This document shows, in pieces, positions 35,148 to 42,624 of a DNA stretch of 48,938 nt; positions within the stretch are counted from its first letter, which is position 1, and each line of letters begins with the position of its first letter. The position numbers and the translations under genes were made by a program. Origin of the DNA: Falsigemmobacter faecalis (GTDB taxonomy: Bacteria > Pseudomonadota > Alphaproteobacteria > Rhodobacterales > Rhodobacteraceae); assembly GCF_003863335.1 (NCBI RefSeq), contig NZ_RRAZ01000027.1, positions 1-48,938 of the forward strand. The letters run 5' to 3'. The notes beneath the pieces are model-generated. The model worked only from the letters and a program-made list of their open reading frames with translations. It searched no databases and was not told the origin of the DNA.

Positions 35148-36163
35148 CAGATCAGCGCGGCCCGGATGGCTTCGGCGTCAATGTGGTCATGCTCGGCAAT
35201 CACCACCAGACGGCTCAGGCGCGGCTGGGCCCCCCAGGGGCGGTCAAACTGATGGCGCACCCGCGCACCCACGGCCTGGATCAGCAGGCGCAGGGGTTTT
35301 CCCTCCACCGCGACATGGCCTTTGACGCGCAGGATCTGATGGCTTTCAGCCAGAGCTTTGACCTTTGCCGCCAGCACCTCAGGGTCGGCCTGCTCGGGCA
35401 GATCCACAACGATGGTGTCAAAATCGTCGTGGTCATGATCTTCATGACCATCGTGATGGGAGGGGCGCTGATCAAGGCTGTCTTCGGCGGCGGCGTTCAG
35501 CCCCAGAACAACGCGGGGGTCAATGACGCCCTCGGTCAAGGCAACCATCGGCAGGGGGCGGGGCGCTTCGGCGGCGATCACTGTGCGCGCTTTTGCAAGG
35601 CCCGCCTCGCCCGCCAGATCGGCTTTCGACAGCAGCACCAGATCGGCGCAGGCAATCTGATCTTCGAAGACCTCCGACAGCGGGGTTTCGTGATCGACGC
35701 CCTCAGTGTCGCCGGGATTGGCGGGGTTGGGGGCGAAAAGACCATTGGCGACGGCCTCGGCATCGGCCACCGCGACCACACCGTCAATCGTAATACGCGA
35801 GCGCAGATCCGGCCAGTCAAAGGCTTTCAGCAGCGGTTTCGGCAGCGCCAGCCCCGAGGTTTCGATCACGATATGATCGGGTTTCGGGTCCATCGCCAGC
35901 AGACGCTCAATGGAGGGGATGAATTCATCGGCCACGGTGCAGCAGATGCAGCCGTTGGTCAGCTCAACGATATTGGCTTCGGGGCAATTCGCATCGGCGC
36001 AGGCACGGATCAGATCGCCGTCAACGCCGACATCGCCGAATTCATTCACCAGAACGGCCAGACGGCGGCCTTCGGGGTTTTGCAGCAGATGCCGGATCAG
36101 CGTGGTTTTGCCAGCGCCCAAAAAGCCGGTGATGACGGTGACAGGGGTTTTTGCAAGCGACAT
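35147..36163 (-). CDS. cobW: CobW-type metal-chaperone GTPase
   Basis: A 338-residue G3E GTPase. Walker A GFLGAGKT is at residues 13-20, the metal-binding CxCC motif is in NGCICCTV (near residues 74-81), the guanine-specificity SKADL follows, and a His/Asp-rich stretch (SHHDGHEDHDHDDF) lies near residue 240. The C-terminal CobW domain contains ILRVKGHVAVEGKPLRL. It is thought to deliver cobalt to the chelatase; cobN directly follows. The ATG at 36163 lies 1 bp after the DUF1636 gene. Confidence 0.95.
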   Translation of the reverse strand: MSLAKTPVTVITGFLGAGKTTLIRHLLQNPEGRRLAVLVNEFGDVGVDGDLIRACADANCPEANIVELTNGCICCTVADEFIPSIERLLAMDPKPDHIVIETSGLALPKPLLKAFDWPDLRSRITIDGVVAVADAEAVANGLFAPNPANPGDTEGVDHETPLSEVFEDQIACADLVLLSKADLAGEAGLAKARTVIAAEAPRPLPMVALTEGVIDPRVVLGLNAAAEDSLDQRPSHHDGHEDHDHDDFDTIVVDLPEQADPEVLAAKVKALAESHQILRVKGHVAVEGKPLRLLIQAVGARVRHQFDRPWGAQPRLSRLVVIAEHDHIDAEAIRAALI

Positions 36164-36164
36164 A

Positions 36165-36515
36165 TCAGATCTCCAGCGGCGGAATGCGGGCAATGGTGTT
36201 TTTGCGGATGATTTCGGGACGCGACCGCCAGGGGACGATGCCGTCCGCGCTGGCGCTATAGGCGCGGGTCATTTCAATGAGGTCATCCAGATGCTGATCA
36301 GGGTCCAGCGCGCCCTGCACATAGGTCCAGCGGCCTTTGCCGCGCAGGGCCACCACGCAGCTGCCTTTACAGGCTGAAAAGCATTCCTGGGTGTCGTGGG
36401 CAATGCCGCGCACGGTCAGCGCCTGAGACAGGCGTGCACCGTCGCGCAGGGCTTCGGGGTCGGCCCCTTCACGGCGGCAGGTGGTACAGACCACCAGATG
36501 ATTTTGTTCGGCCAT
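36165..36515 (-). CDS. DUF1636 ferredoxin-like protein
   Basis: A 116-residue protein with five cysteines: C10, C13 (CTTC), C45, C49 and C53 (CFSACKGSC). The pattern fits the thioredoxin-fold 2Fe-2S or metal-binding proteins of the DUF1636 group, often found next to cobW. The ATG at 36515 is preferred for its GGGAGGG ribosome site. It is the first gene after the riboswitch and so leads the cob operon. Function is not established; metal handling or electron supply to cobalt insertion is inferred from context. Confidence 0.85.
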   Translation of the reverse strand: MAEQNHLVVCTTCRREGADPEALRDGARLSQALTVRGIAHDTQECFSACKGSCVVALRGKGRWTYVQGALDPDQHLDDLIEMTRAYSASADGIVPWRSRPEIIRKNTIARIPPLEI

Positions 36516-36520
36516 ATGCC

Positions 36521-36547
36521 CTCCCGGCATGCCTGATCACACGGGAG
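36521..36547 (-). promoter_or_regulatory. Hairpin covering the ribosome-binding site of the DUF1636 gene
   Basis: On the minus strand CTCCCG (36547-36542) can pair with CGGGAG (36526-36521), which is part of the GGGAGGG ribosome site just before the ATG at 36515. This would fit translational control by the upstream riboswitch. Confidence 0.45.
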
Positions 36548-36639
36548 AGGTGCATAGATGTGCGAAGACATGACGGGGCGCGACCTGCCCTGACATGGCT
36601 GGCACACGGTTCACCCCGACCGCATTCGTCCGTGAAAGC

Positions 36640-36862
36640 GAAGGCTCGCTTCCACACGCTGGCAGGTCTCCCGGCTTGCGGATGTCGGGGGTTTTACCCC
36701 CCAGCGGGCATCCGGCCTTCCCAAAGCCAAAAGCGGCTTCAGTGGCAATTCGGATGACCTCTCCGGTCACGGTCGCGGGGGCGGCTGCGGCGTTCTGATC
36801 CGAAAATCAGCTCTCGCATTCCCTCTTAGCCTGCCATAGGCAGGAACCAACGATGCGTCAGG
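36640..36862 (-). promoter_or_regulatory. Cobalamin riboswitch upstream of DUF1636-cobWNGHIJ
   Basis: On the minus strand: TTGGTTCCTGCC and GGCTAAGAGGGAATGCGAG (about 36815-36855), the core GCCGCCCCCGCGACCG (36770-36786), GCCACTG (about 36739-36745), and the B12 box AAGCCGGGAGACCTGCC (36662-36678). It is followed by the operon starting at 36515. Its 5' end comes within about 40 bp of the divergent cobO start, so the two promoters must be closely packed. Confidence 0.93.
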
Positions 36863-36901
36863 CAAGCCACGAGAAGGCTTATTTTGTCAAGGGAATGTGT
36901 G

Positions 36902-37528
36902 ATGACGGATGATCTGCCCGCCGCAGAAGACCTGAGCCGCCACGCCGAAAAAAAGGCGAAAATCAAAGCCGCGCGGGACCGGATGATGGCAGAGAAAACC
37001 GGCGAGAAAGGCCTGATCCTGGTGCTGACCGGCCCGGGAAAGGGCAAGTCTTCTTCAGCTTTTGGCATGGTCATGCGGGCGATTTCGCATGGTATGCCGG
37101 TTGCCGTGGTGCAGTTTATCAAAGGTGCCATGGCCACTGGCGAGCGCGATTTTTTGTTGCAGCATTTTCCGGATCTTTGCCGGTTTCATACTATGGGGGA
37201 GGGCTTCACCTGGGAAACCCAGGACCTTGCCCGTGACATCGCCGCCGCCCGCCGGGGATGGGAAATGGCCAAAGAGATGATCCTTGATCCGCTGAACCGC
37301 CTGGTGCTTCTGGATGAGATCAACATCGCGCTGCGCTATGATTATCTGGATGTGGCCGAGGTGGTCAGCTTCCTGCGTGATCACAAACCGCCGATGACCC
37401 ACGTGCTGTTAACCGGCCGCAATGCAAAGCCAGAAGTGATTGAGCTGGCCGATCTGGTCACCGAGATGACGGTGGTAAAGCACCCATTCCGCGCGGGGGT
37501 TAAGGCGCAGGCCGGGATCGAATTCTGA
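36902..37528 (+). CDS. cobO: Cob(I)yrinic acid a,c-diamide adenosyltransferase (CobO)
   Basis: A 208-residue CobA/BtuR-type adenosyltransferase. The P-loop GPGKGKSS is at residues 44-51, followed by [19 protein letters not shown] and [10 protein letters not shown]. It attaches the upper adenosyl ligand after cobalt insertion and corrinoid reduction. The ATG at 36902 has AAGGGA upstream; an alternative start at 36884 is possible. It diverges from the riboswitch-controlled operon and itself has no visible riboswitch. Its stop overlaps the cobQ start by 1 base. Confidence 0.95.
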   Translation: MTDDLPAAEDLSRHAEKKAKIKAARDRMMAEKTGEKGLILVLTGPGKGKSSSAFGMVMRAISHGMPVAVVQFIKGAMATGERDFLLQHFPDLCRFHTMGEGFTWETQDLARDIAAARRGWEMAKEMILDPLNRLVLLDEINIALRYDYLDVAEVVSFLRDHKPPMTHVLLTGRNAKPEVIELADLVTEMTVVKHPFRAGVKAQAGIEF

Positions 37529-38988
37529 TGGCTGGGCTGATGATCCAGGGCACCGGCTCAAATGTTGGCAAATCGCTGCTGGTGGCAGGGATCTGCCGGG
37601 CCGCAAAGCTGCGCGGCCTTTCGGTGCGGCCCTTCAAGCCGCAGAATATGTCCAACAATGCTGCGGTGACGGAAGATGGCGGCGAGATCGGCCGCGCCCA
37701 GGCGCTTCAGGCCCTGGCCTGTGGGGTGGCGCCTCATACTGATATGAATCCGGTGTTGTTGAAGCCGGAAACCGATGTCGGATCGCAGGTGATTGTGCAG
37801 GGGCGACGACTGGCCACGGTGAAAGCGCGTGACTATGCGCGGTTGAAGCCGCAGCTGTTGGCCCCGGTGCTGGAGAGTTTCAATCGGCTGAAATCCCAGT
37901 GTGATCTGGTCATCGTCGAAGGCGCGGGCAGCCCGGCTGAGGTCAATCTGCGCGCCAATGACATTGCCAATATGGGCTTTGCCGCCGCCGCGGATGTGCC
38001 GGTGGTGCTGGTGGGCGATATCGACCGAGGCGGGGTGATTGCACAGCTGGTCGGCAGCCAGGTGGTGATGGATGCACAGGACAGCGCGCGCATCCGCGGC
38101 TTTATCGTCAACCGCTTTCGCGGCGATCCGAGCCTCTTTGACGACGGCTATCGCCTGATCGCGGACCGCACCGGCTGGCAGGGTTTGGGGGTTGTGCCCT
38201 GGTTTACCCGTGCAGCTCTGCTCCCGGCTGAGGATGCGCTGGATCTGCGTGCCTTTGGCACTGGCAATGTGAAAGTTGCTTGCCTTGCACTGTCGCGGAT
38301 TGCCAATTTTGATGATCTGGACCCGTTGAAGATGGACCCGTCGGTTCGGCTGGAGATGGTCCGGCCCGGGCAACCCATTCCGGGGGATGCCGATCTGGTG
38401 ATCCTGCCGGGGACGAAATCAACCTGCGGCGATCTGGCATTCTTGCGCGCGCAGGGGTGGGATATTGATCTGCAGGCGCATCACCGGCGGGCCGGGCGGA
38501 TCCTGGGGATATGCGGCGGTTATCAGATGCTTGGCAAAAGCATCCATGACCCGGAGGGGTTGGAAGGTGCACCAGGGCGTACGGAAGGCCTGGGGTATCT
38601 CGACGTGGAAACCGTCATGTCGCCGGACAAGCGCCTCGCGCGCGTGACCGCGCTGCACGAAACCACGGGGCTGAGGGTCGAGGGCTATGAGATCCATCTG
38701 GGTCGCACCACCGGCCCCGATTGCGCCCGCCCTTTTGCCAGGGTTGACGGCTTACCCGAAGGGGCCCGCTCGGCCGATGGAAGGGTGCAGGGGAGTTATC
38801 TTCACGGGCTTTTTACCGCCGATGCTTTCCGTGCCGCATGGCTCTCGGACTTCGGCGCCGGGATCCGAGGCTATTCTTATCATGACACTGTTGAGACCGT
38901 GCTTAATGAACTGGCCGCGCATCTGGAAACCCATCTTGATATGAACGCACTTTTGCAGATGGCGGAGCGGGGTACATCAAAGGCTTAG
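37528..38988 (+). CDS. cobQ: Adenosylcobyric acid synthase (CobQ)
   Basis: A 486-residue amidotransferase that adds four amides (b, d, e, g) to adenosylcobyrinic acid a,c-diamide. The ATP-binding [19 protein letters not shown] opens the protein, with [11 protein letters not shown] next. The glutaminase-like half has the nucleophile in [13 protein letters not shown] (near residue 330) and histidines in [10 protein letters not shown] and GSYLHGLF. It is translationally coupled to cobO. Its product is the substrate of CobD (14091). Confidence 0.95.
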   Translation: MAGLMIQGTGSNVGKSLLVAGICRAAKLRGLSVRPFKPQNMSNNAAVTEDGGEIGRAQALQALACGVAPHTDMNPVLLKPETDVGSQVIVQGRRLATVKARDYARLKPQLLAPVLESFNRLKSQCDLVIVEGAGSPAEVNLRANDIANMGFAAAADVPVVLVGDIDRGGVIAQLVGSQVVMDAQDSARIRGFIVNRFRGDPSLFDDGYRLIADRTGWQGLGVVPWFTRAALLPAEDALDLRAFGTGNVKVACLALSRIANFDDLDPLKMDPSVRLEMVRPGQPIPGDADLVILPGTKSTCGDLAFLRAQGWDIDLQAHHRRAGRILGICGGYQMLGKSIHDPEGLEGAPGRTEGLGYLDVETVMSPDKRLARVTALHETTGLRVEGYEIHLGRTTGPDCARPFARVDGLPEGARSADGRVQGSYLHGLFTADAFRAAWLSDFGAGIRGYSYHDTVETVLNELAAHLETHLDMNALLQMAERGTSKA

Positions 38989-39254
38989 GTTCCCGGAAGG
39001 CCGTGATGAGCATCAGTTCGGCTGTGGGCCAGGCGGCTCGACAGAGGCGCATGGCCGCAGTTTTTGCCCGGGCAGAGCTTGTCCGTATCTGCGGATTGCA
39101 GCGCTTTGCGGATGGCAGCGGCGGGCCCGATCGGATCCTGCGCGTGGAGGGTCAGGGGCCTGCATGTTGCCGCTTAAGAAGATCAGAATGGCCCGCTTCG
39201 CCGAGGTATGTATTCAGATATATGGCCGCTCACTCTCCAGTCGCCGCATTGATG

Positions 39255-39419
39255 TTAGAGCAGGATCCTGACTTGCTTGCCTGTATTCCATTCATAGATA
39301 TGGCCGATCGTCTTTCCCGTGTGTTCGTCCCTGATCCGGGCAACGGGTCGGGCTTCGAGGAGTTCACGGGTCGCTTCGTTCGCGCTGCCTTGATCGGGCA
39401 ATCTTACGGGGCAATTCAT
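39255..39419 (-). CDS. Small unknown protein (54 residues)
   Basis: A short frame with a compact, protein-like composition: TRELLEARPVARIRDEHTG followed by KTIGHIYEWNTGKQVRIL, which reads like a small beta-rich domain. The ATG at 39419 has AGGA 8 bases upstream; a GTG at 39458 could extend it by 13 residues. It lies alone between cobQ and the LuxR gene on the opposite strand. I have no firm family. The overlapping plus-strand frame (39003-39455) looks less like a protein. The 266 bp between cobQ and this gene hold nothing I can support. Confidence 0.45.
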   Translation of the reverse strand: MNCPVRLPDQGSANEATRELLEARPVARIRDEHTGKTIGHIYEWNTGKQVRILL

Positions 39420-39541
39420 CTTAATCGTCCTGGGTCGTGTCGTGGTCGGAAATGACACCCGACCGCGCTTAAATCTTTACCGTTGCTTTTGATGCAACCT
39501 GCCGTCACCTTTTTCACAATCGGCACCCGAGAGCTATGCCG

Positions 39542-39557
39542 ATACCCTTTTGGGTAT
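39542..39557. promoter_or_regulatory. Palindrome upstream of the luxR-type gene
   Basis: ATACCC-TTTT-GGGTAT, 40 bases before the regulator's ATG. The position suits an operator for autoregulation, though it is shorter than a classical 20-bp lux box. Confidence 0.35.
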
Positions 39558-39597
39558 GCTTTTGGTGGTTCTGTGCCTGTCGGCTGACGGAGGTGGA

Positions 39598-40284
39598 ATG
39601 CTTTGGAAGATTGTTCCAAACCTGCAGCAGATCGATGCCCGTCTGCGGGAAATCGGCACCGCGGGCTACTCTCTGGTCGTGAATGTCCGCGGGTTGACGC
39701 CGGAGCATCATATCTCAACTTTTCCCGAACATTGGGTCGCTCTTTATTCGGAGCGCCAATATGCAGTGTTCGATCCCGTCAGTATCTGGGCGCGCCTGAA
39801 CAGCGGCCGCATCCGCTGGAGTGAGATCCGCTCGGAAGGCCTGACGCCGGTTCAGCAATTCATCCTCAGACGTGGAGCTGATTATGGATTGGTCTATGGA
39901 GGCGGGGTTTCCCGGAGTGAACCCGAGAGCCGGGGTACCTTCAGCTTTCTCTTTTGCGCGCGCGCAGATCGCGAGCTTCTTGGTGAAGAGCTGGATGTTA
40001 TCGAGGAGAGCCTTGATATCATCCTCAGTGCGGTTGAGGCGCAGCCTGCTCTGAGTGCTGAAGACGTGCGGGTCCTGTCAGATCTGGCGCGAGGGTACTC
40101 GCAAAAGGAGATCGCCGTTGCTCTCTCTCTGAGCCGTGAGACGATCAAAAAGCGCCTCGAAAAAATCCGCATCCAGCTCGGGGCGAGGAACTCGACACAC
40201 GCGGTCTCTCTCGCTCAGCGCAGAGGTTTGATCCTCTCTTTGCCAGACCGCATGCCCGGGCCGGATGAGACGCCGGAGGGCTGA
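39598..40284 (+). CDS. LuxR-type quorum-sensing regulator
   Basis: A 228-residue regulator with an N-terminal autoinducer-binding domain and a C-terminal LuxR HTH (about residues 155-215, YSQKEIAVALSLSRETIKKRL). The acyl-homoserine-lactone pocket residues are conserved with the spacing of TraR: Trp46, Tyr50, Asp59-Pro60 and Trp74. The ATG at 39598 follows GGAGGTGGA closely; an open frame from 39550 lacks such support. No luxI-type synthase is in the window, so it is a solo or responds to a signal made elsewhere. It lies next to the transfer genes, which suggests TraR-like control of mobilization, but that is inference. Confidence 0.9.
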   Translation: MLWKIVPNLQQIDARLREIGTAGYSLVVNVRGLTPEHHISTFPEHWVALYSERQYAVFDPVSIWARLNSGRIRWSEIRSEGLTPVQQFILRRGADYGLVYGGGVSRSEPESRGTFSFLFCARADRELLGEELDVIEESLDIILSAVEAQPALSAEDVRVLSDLARGYSQKEIAVALSLSRETIKKRLEKIRIQLGARNSTHAVSLAQRRGLILSLPDRMPGPDETPEG

Positions 40285-40286
40285 GC

Positions 40287-40862
40287 TCAGGCGCGGCCGT
40301 CATGTGGGTCTTGGACGCCGTCAATGCGTTTCAGCAGCCAGTCGATCTCCTGCCAGACCAGCGGCTCAAGCTGTCCGCGCAAAAGTGACCAGCGGCTGCA
40401 GACGCCCAATGGATCCTGTTTCGCTTGAATACGGTCAAACACCGCTTCAGGTACAGCAAGGCTTGTGCGGATCATCCAAGCGCGCTCGCGGCATCGCTCT
40501 GCTGCCATTGGCGCGACGTAAAGTGCCTGGGGGCGCCAGCTCTTCGCGGCTTTGCGCAAGGCGGCGCGAATGATCTGTGGGGGCGCTATGCCACTTGCTG
40601 TTATCGCGGCATGCTGGCGAGCCAGTGCGGTGACGCGGATGTCGATCTGGATCGTGTGTGTGATGGGGCTTTGCCGCTCGTGAGATGCCGGGCCTGCAGA
40701 TATTGGTGTATCAGTTGGCTGCACTCCGGAGGAACAGCCATGCGCCGTATCAGTTGTCGGAGCCGATGGTGGCTTGATCCCGGCACCCGCCATCTCTCTT
40801 ATGCTCAGACCGCTCGACCATGCGGCGTCACTGCGGGTAATTTGCGGGATACGTTTACGCAT
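40287..40862 (-). CDS. virC2: VirC2-like transfer-enhancing protein
   Basis: A 191-residue protein downstream of a VirC1-type ATPase, 7 bp after it. The first 70 residues are low in order. The rest resembles the VirC2 ribbon-helix-helix domain: a basic region, then SLAVPEAVFDRIQAKQDPLG, where the DPLG and its surroundings match Agrobacterium VirC2. VirC2 binds DNA beside the transfer border and works with VirC1 to boost relaxosome activity. Assignment rests on the paired gene order and this C-terminal resemblance, and is moderately sure. It converges on the luxR-type gene with only 2 bp between stop codons. Confidence 0.65.
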   Translation of the reverse strand: MRKRIPQITRSDAAWSSGLSIREMAGAGIKPPSAPTTDTAHGCSSGVQPTDTPISAGPASHERQSPITHTIQIDIRVTALARQHAAITASGIAPPQIIRAALRKAAKSWRPQALYVAPMAAERCRERAWMIRTSLAVPEAVFDRIQAKQDPLGVCSRWSLLRGQLEPLVWQEIDWLLKRIDGVQDPHDGRA

Positions 40863-40869
40863 AACTGTC

Positions 40870-41601
40870 TCAGCTCGTCAGGATGTCGTTGAGGATATCC
40901 ATGGCCTCTTCCAGCGCTTCAAATACCGGCCGGACATGAGGCTTCAGGAGCGGATTGGGATCAGTCTGACGCGCAAGACCGATCGGTTGCAGCAGTCCAA
41001 GGCGGTCCATCTCTTTATAAATGTTACGACGCATCATCATCGTTTCTACGACGGGGAAACGGCTCATGGCCTCAGCGATCTGCTGTGCATCGGCCCTTGT
41101 GGGCCGCGGTTCGACCATGGTCAGCACCACACGATGCCGGGGCAGGCTGTCAGGATCATCGACCCGCTTGCGGAGGTCCTGGTACCAAATCACTGTTTGG
41201 GTGCCGACGTCAAAGTCAGTCTCTGAGAGCATCACCGATGTGATGAGGTGATCGCAGAGTACGGCAACCGCGTCTGACCACTCTGCTCCGCCGCCAGCGG
41301 TGTCGACGAAGATCAGATCGGCGCTGTCCTCGCTCCAGGCTTCATCGATGACCTCTGCCACCTGCGCAACGGTTTCCGCCGGGCGCAGGGCGAGCAGGGC
41401 GGATCCAAAGCCTTTCATTTCCGCGCGCAGGTGCCAGCCGCTGAGTGCAGCGGTCGGGTCCGTATCAATCAGCAGCACGCGCCGCCCTGCCGCAACGGCG
41501 GCGCTGGTCAGAGCGCGGCAGAGCGTGGTTTTGCCTGAGCCGCCTTTGCGGGCCATCAGCCCGAGAACGCGCAGTTTACTGTTCGGCATGAATGATTTCA
41601 A
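40870..41601 (-). CDS. virC1: VirC1-like ParA-family ATPase
   Basis: A 243-residue single-domain ParA/MinD ATPase without the HTH of RepA. The deviant Walker A is ARKGGSGKTTL (about residues 18-28), with LLIDTDPTAALSGW and VDTAGGG after it. The length is that of VirC1. It has a VirC2-like partner directly downstream and faces a mobC/virD1-like gene across a repeat-rich spacer, so a role in relaxosome assembly and DNA transfer is more likely than plasmid partition, for which RepA and RepB exist. Confidence 0.8.
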   Translation of the reverse strand: MKSFMPNSKLRVLGLMARKGGSGKTTLCRALTSAAVAAGRRVLLIDTDPTAALSGWHLRAEMKGFGSALLALRPAETVAQVAEVIDEAWSEDSADLIFVDTAGGGAEWSDAVAVLCDHLITSVMLSETDFDVGTQTVIWYQDLRKRVDDPDSLPRHRVVLTMVEPRPTRADAQQIAEAMSRFPVVETMMMRRNIYKEMDRLGLLQPIGLARQTDPNPLLKPHVRPVFEALEEAMDILNDILTS

Positions 41602-42036
41602 AAGTGTAGAAATGTCTGATCATACCAACGGCTGCTACCGGCTTCCTGCGAGGGCGTCAAACAGTTGACGGATAACAGAGGGCGTTGCGCAGATGGCAGG
41701 GGCCAGAAGACAACAGACGGGCGTCACTTGGCAGAATGCAGATCCCAAAGGACAGGCCACATGTCACAGGGCACGTGAGGCGGAACGCGGCAAGCAGGAG
41801 GCAGGCGGCGTTAGGCATTGCGCAGACAGCGTGCTGCAGGGTGCAGAAGACCTGGTGCGGAAGGCAGAGGGCGGGACGCATTCGCCAAAGGACGTGGCGC
41901 ATTTGGCAGAGCGCGTGGAAACCGCCCCCGGGGGGCGGTTTCATAAGGAGTAGAGACCCTTTGAGCCGTCTCCGCCTTGCAGGGGGAGACGGCGGGTCTC
42001 TACGAAACTGGCAAGAAATAGGAACGTATACTTCAC
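41602..42036. other. Probable oriT region between virC1 and mobC
   Basis: This 435-bp divergent spacer has no supported gene. It holds (1) a run of degenerate repeated words at about 41672-41917: CAGAGGGCG, GCGCAGA, CCAAAGGA, TTGGCAGA and CAGAAGAC each occur twice or as close variants; (2) a nearly perfect palindrome GAAACCGCCCCC/GGGGGCGGTTTC at 41918-41942; (3) a nested hairpin at 41950-42003. The position between virC1 and mobC/virD2 genes is where oriT and its accessory binding sites are expected. A possible nic-like TTCCTG^C lies at 41643-41649, near virC1, but is weak. Confidence 0.55.
41950..42003. repeat. Nested inverted repeat before mobC
   Basis: Outer arms GTAGAGACCC (41950-41959) and GGGTCTCTAC (41994-42003) enclose inner arms GCCGTCTCC (41965-41973) and GGAGACGGC (41985-41993). 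It ends 33 bp before the mobC ATG. No T-run follows, so a relaxosome or repressor site is more likely than a terminator. Confidence 0.65.
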
Positions 42037-42624
42037 ATGCCAGTGACCCGCCGATTGAGTGATGCCGAACGCCTCCGGATCCCGCGTGACCGTGCCGCTG
42101 GCCAGTCGGTGCGCAGCATTGCCGCGCGTCTCGGGGTCTCGGAGCGGACGATCTGCAATGTGCTGCGCCAGGGCAGGGCGACCCGTGTCGCGAACGGCAG
42201 CCGCAGCGAAGTGTTGACGCTGCGGGTCAGCCGCGACGAGCTTTTCGCATTCGATGCGCTGCTCGGACGGCTGCAGATTGCCCATCGCTCTGCGGCACTC
42301 CGGCGGATGATGGGTGCCGCCGCGGGTCTGCTGGCGCCGGATCCGGAACTGAGTGCTGCGCTGAGCCGCCAGAGTGCTGCGCTGAATCGGCTGGGCAGCA
42401 ATGTGAACCAGATCGCCCGGCGGCTGAATGAGGCGCGGCTGCGAGGGGAGGTGAGCACTCTCGATCTCTCCGATCGGGCGGCACTGCGCGCGCTTGCAGG
42501 TCTGTTCTTTGAGACTGCCGATCAGTTCCGTGCGCTGATGCCTGGTCGCCGCCTGCGGCTCGATCTCGAGCTTGATGACGCTCTGCAGCCGCTGCTGAAC
42601 GCGGGCGACCAGGATGCGCGGTAA
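42037..42624 (+). CDS. MobC/VirD1-like relaxosome accessory protein
   Basis: A 195-residue DNA-binding protein. The N-terminal third has an HTH (DRAAGQSVRSIAARLGVSERTI, about residues 18-39). The C-terminal half carries the MobC-type motif LNRLGSNVNQIARRLNEA (about residues 117-134). Such proteins help the relaxase melt and nick oriT. It overlaps the relaxase gene by 11 bases and follows the probable oriT, which supports the role. The HTH fused to a MobC-like part is longer than plain MobC proteins. Confidence 0.8.
   Translation: MPVTRRLSDAERLRIPRDRAAGQSVRSIAARLGVSERTICNVLRQGRATRVANGSRSEVLTLRVSRDELFAFDALLGRLQIAHRSAALRRMMGAAAGLLAPDPELSAALSRQSAALNRLGSNVNQIARRLNEARLRGEVSTLDLSDRAALRALAGLFFETADQFRALMPGRRLRLDLELDDALQPLLNAGDQDAR

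Noticed and set aside
39003-39455. A 150-codon plus-strand frame after cobQ.
   Set aside because: No recognisable motif, odd composition at both ends, and the short minus-strand frame in the same place looks more like a protein. Not excluded, only unsupported.
42008-42034. A short stretch resembling a recombinase target (GAAATAGGAAC...).
   Set aside because: Similarity is only to half of the known site without the paired arm, and no recombinase gene is nearby.
41657-42062. Open frames on both strands in the virC1-mobC spacer.
   Set aside because: They run through the repeat array and hairpins; the translations are repetitive and Cys/Leu- or Arg/Gln-rich without protein character.
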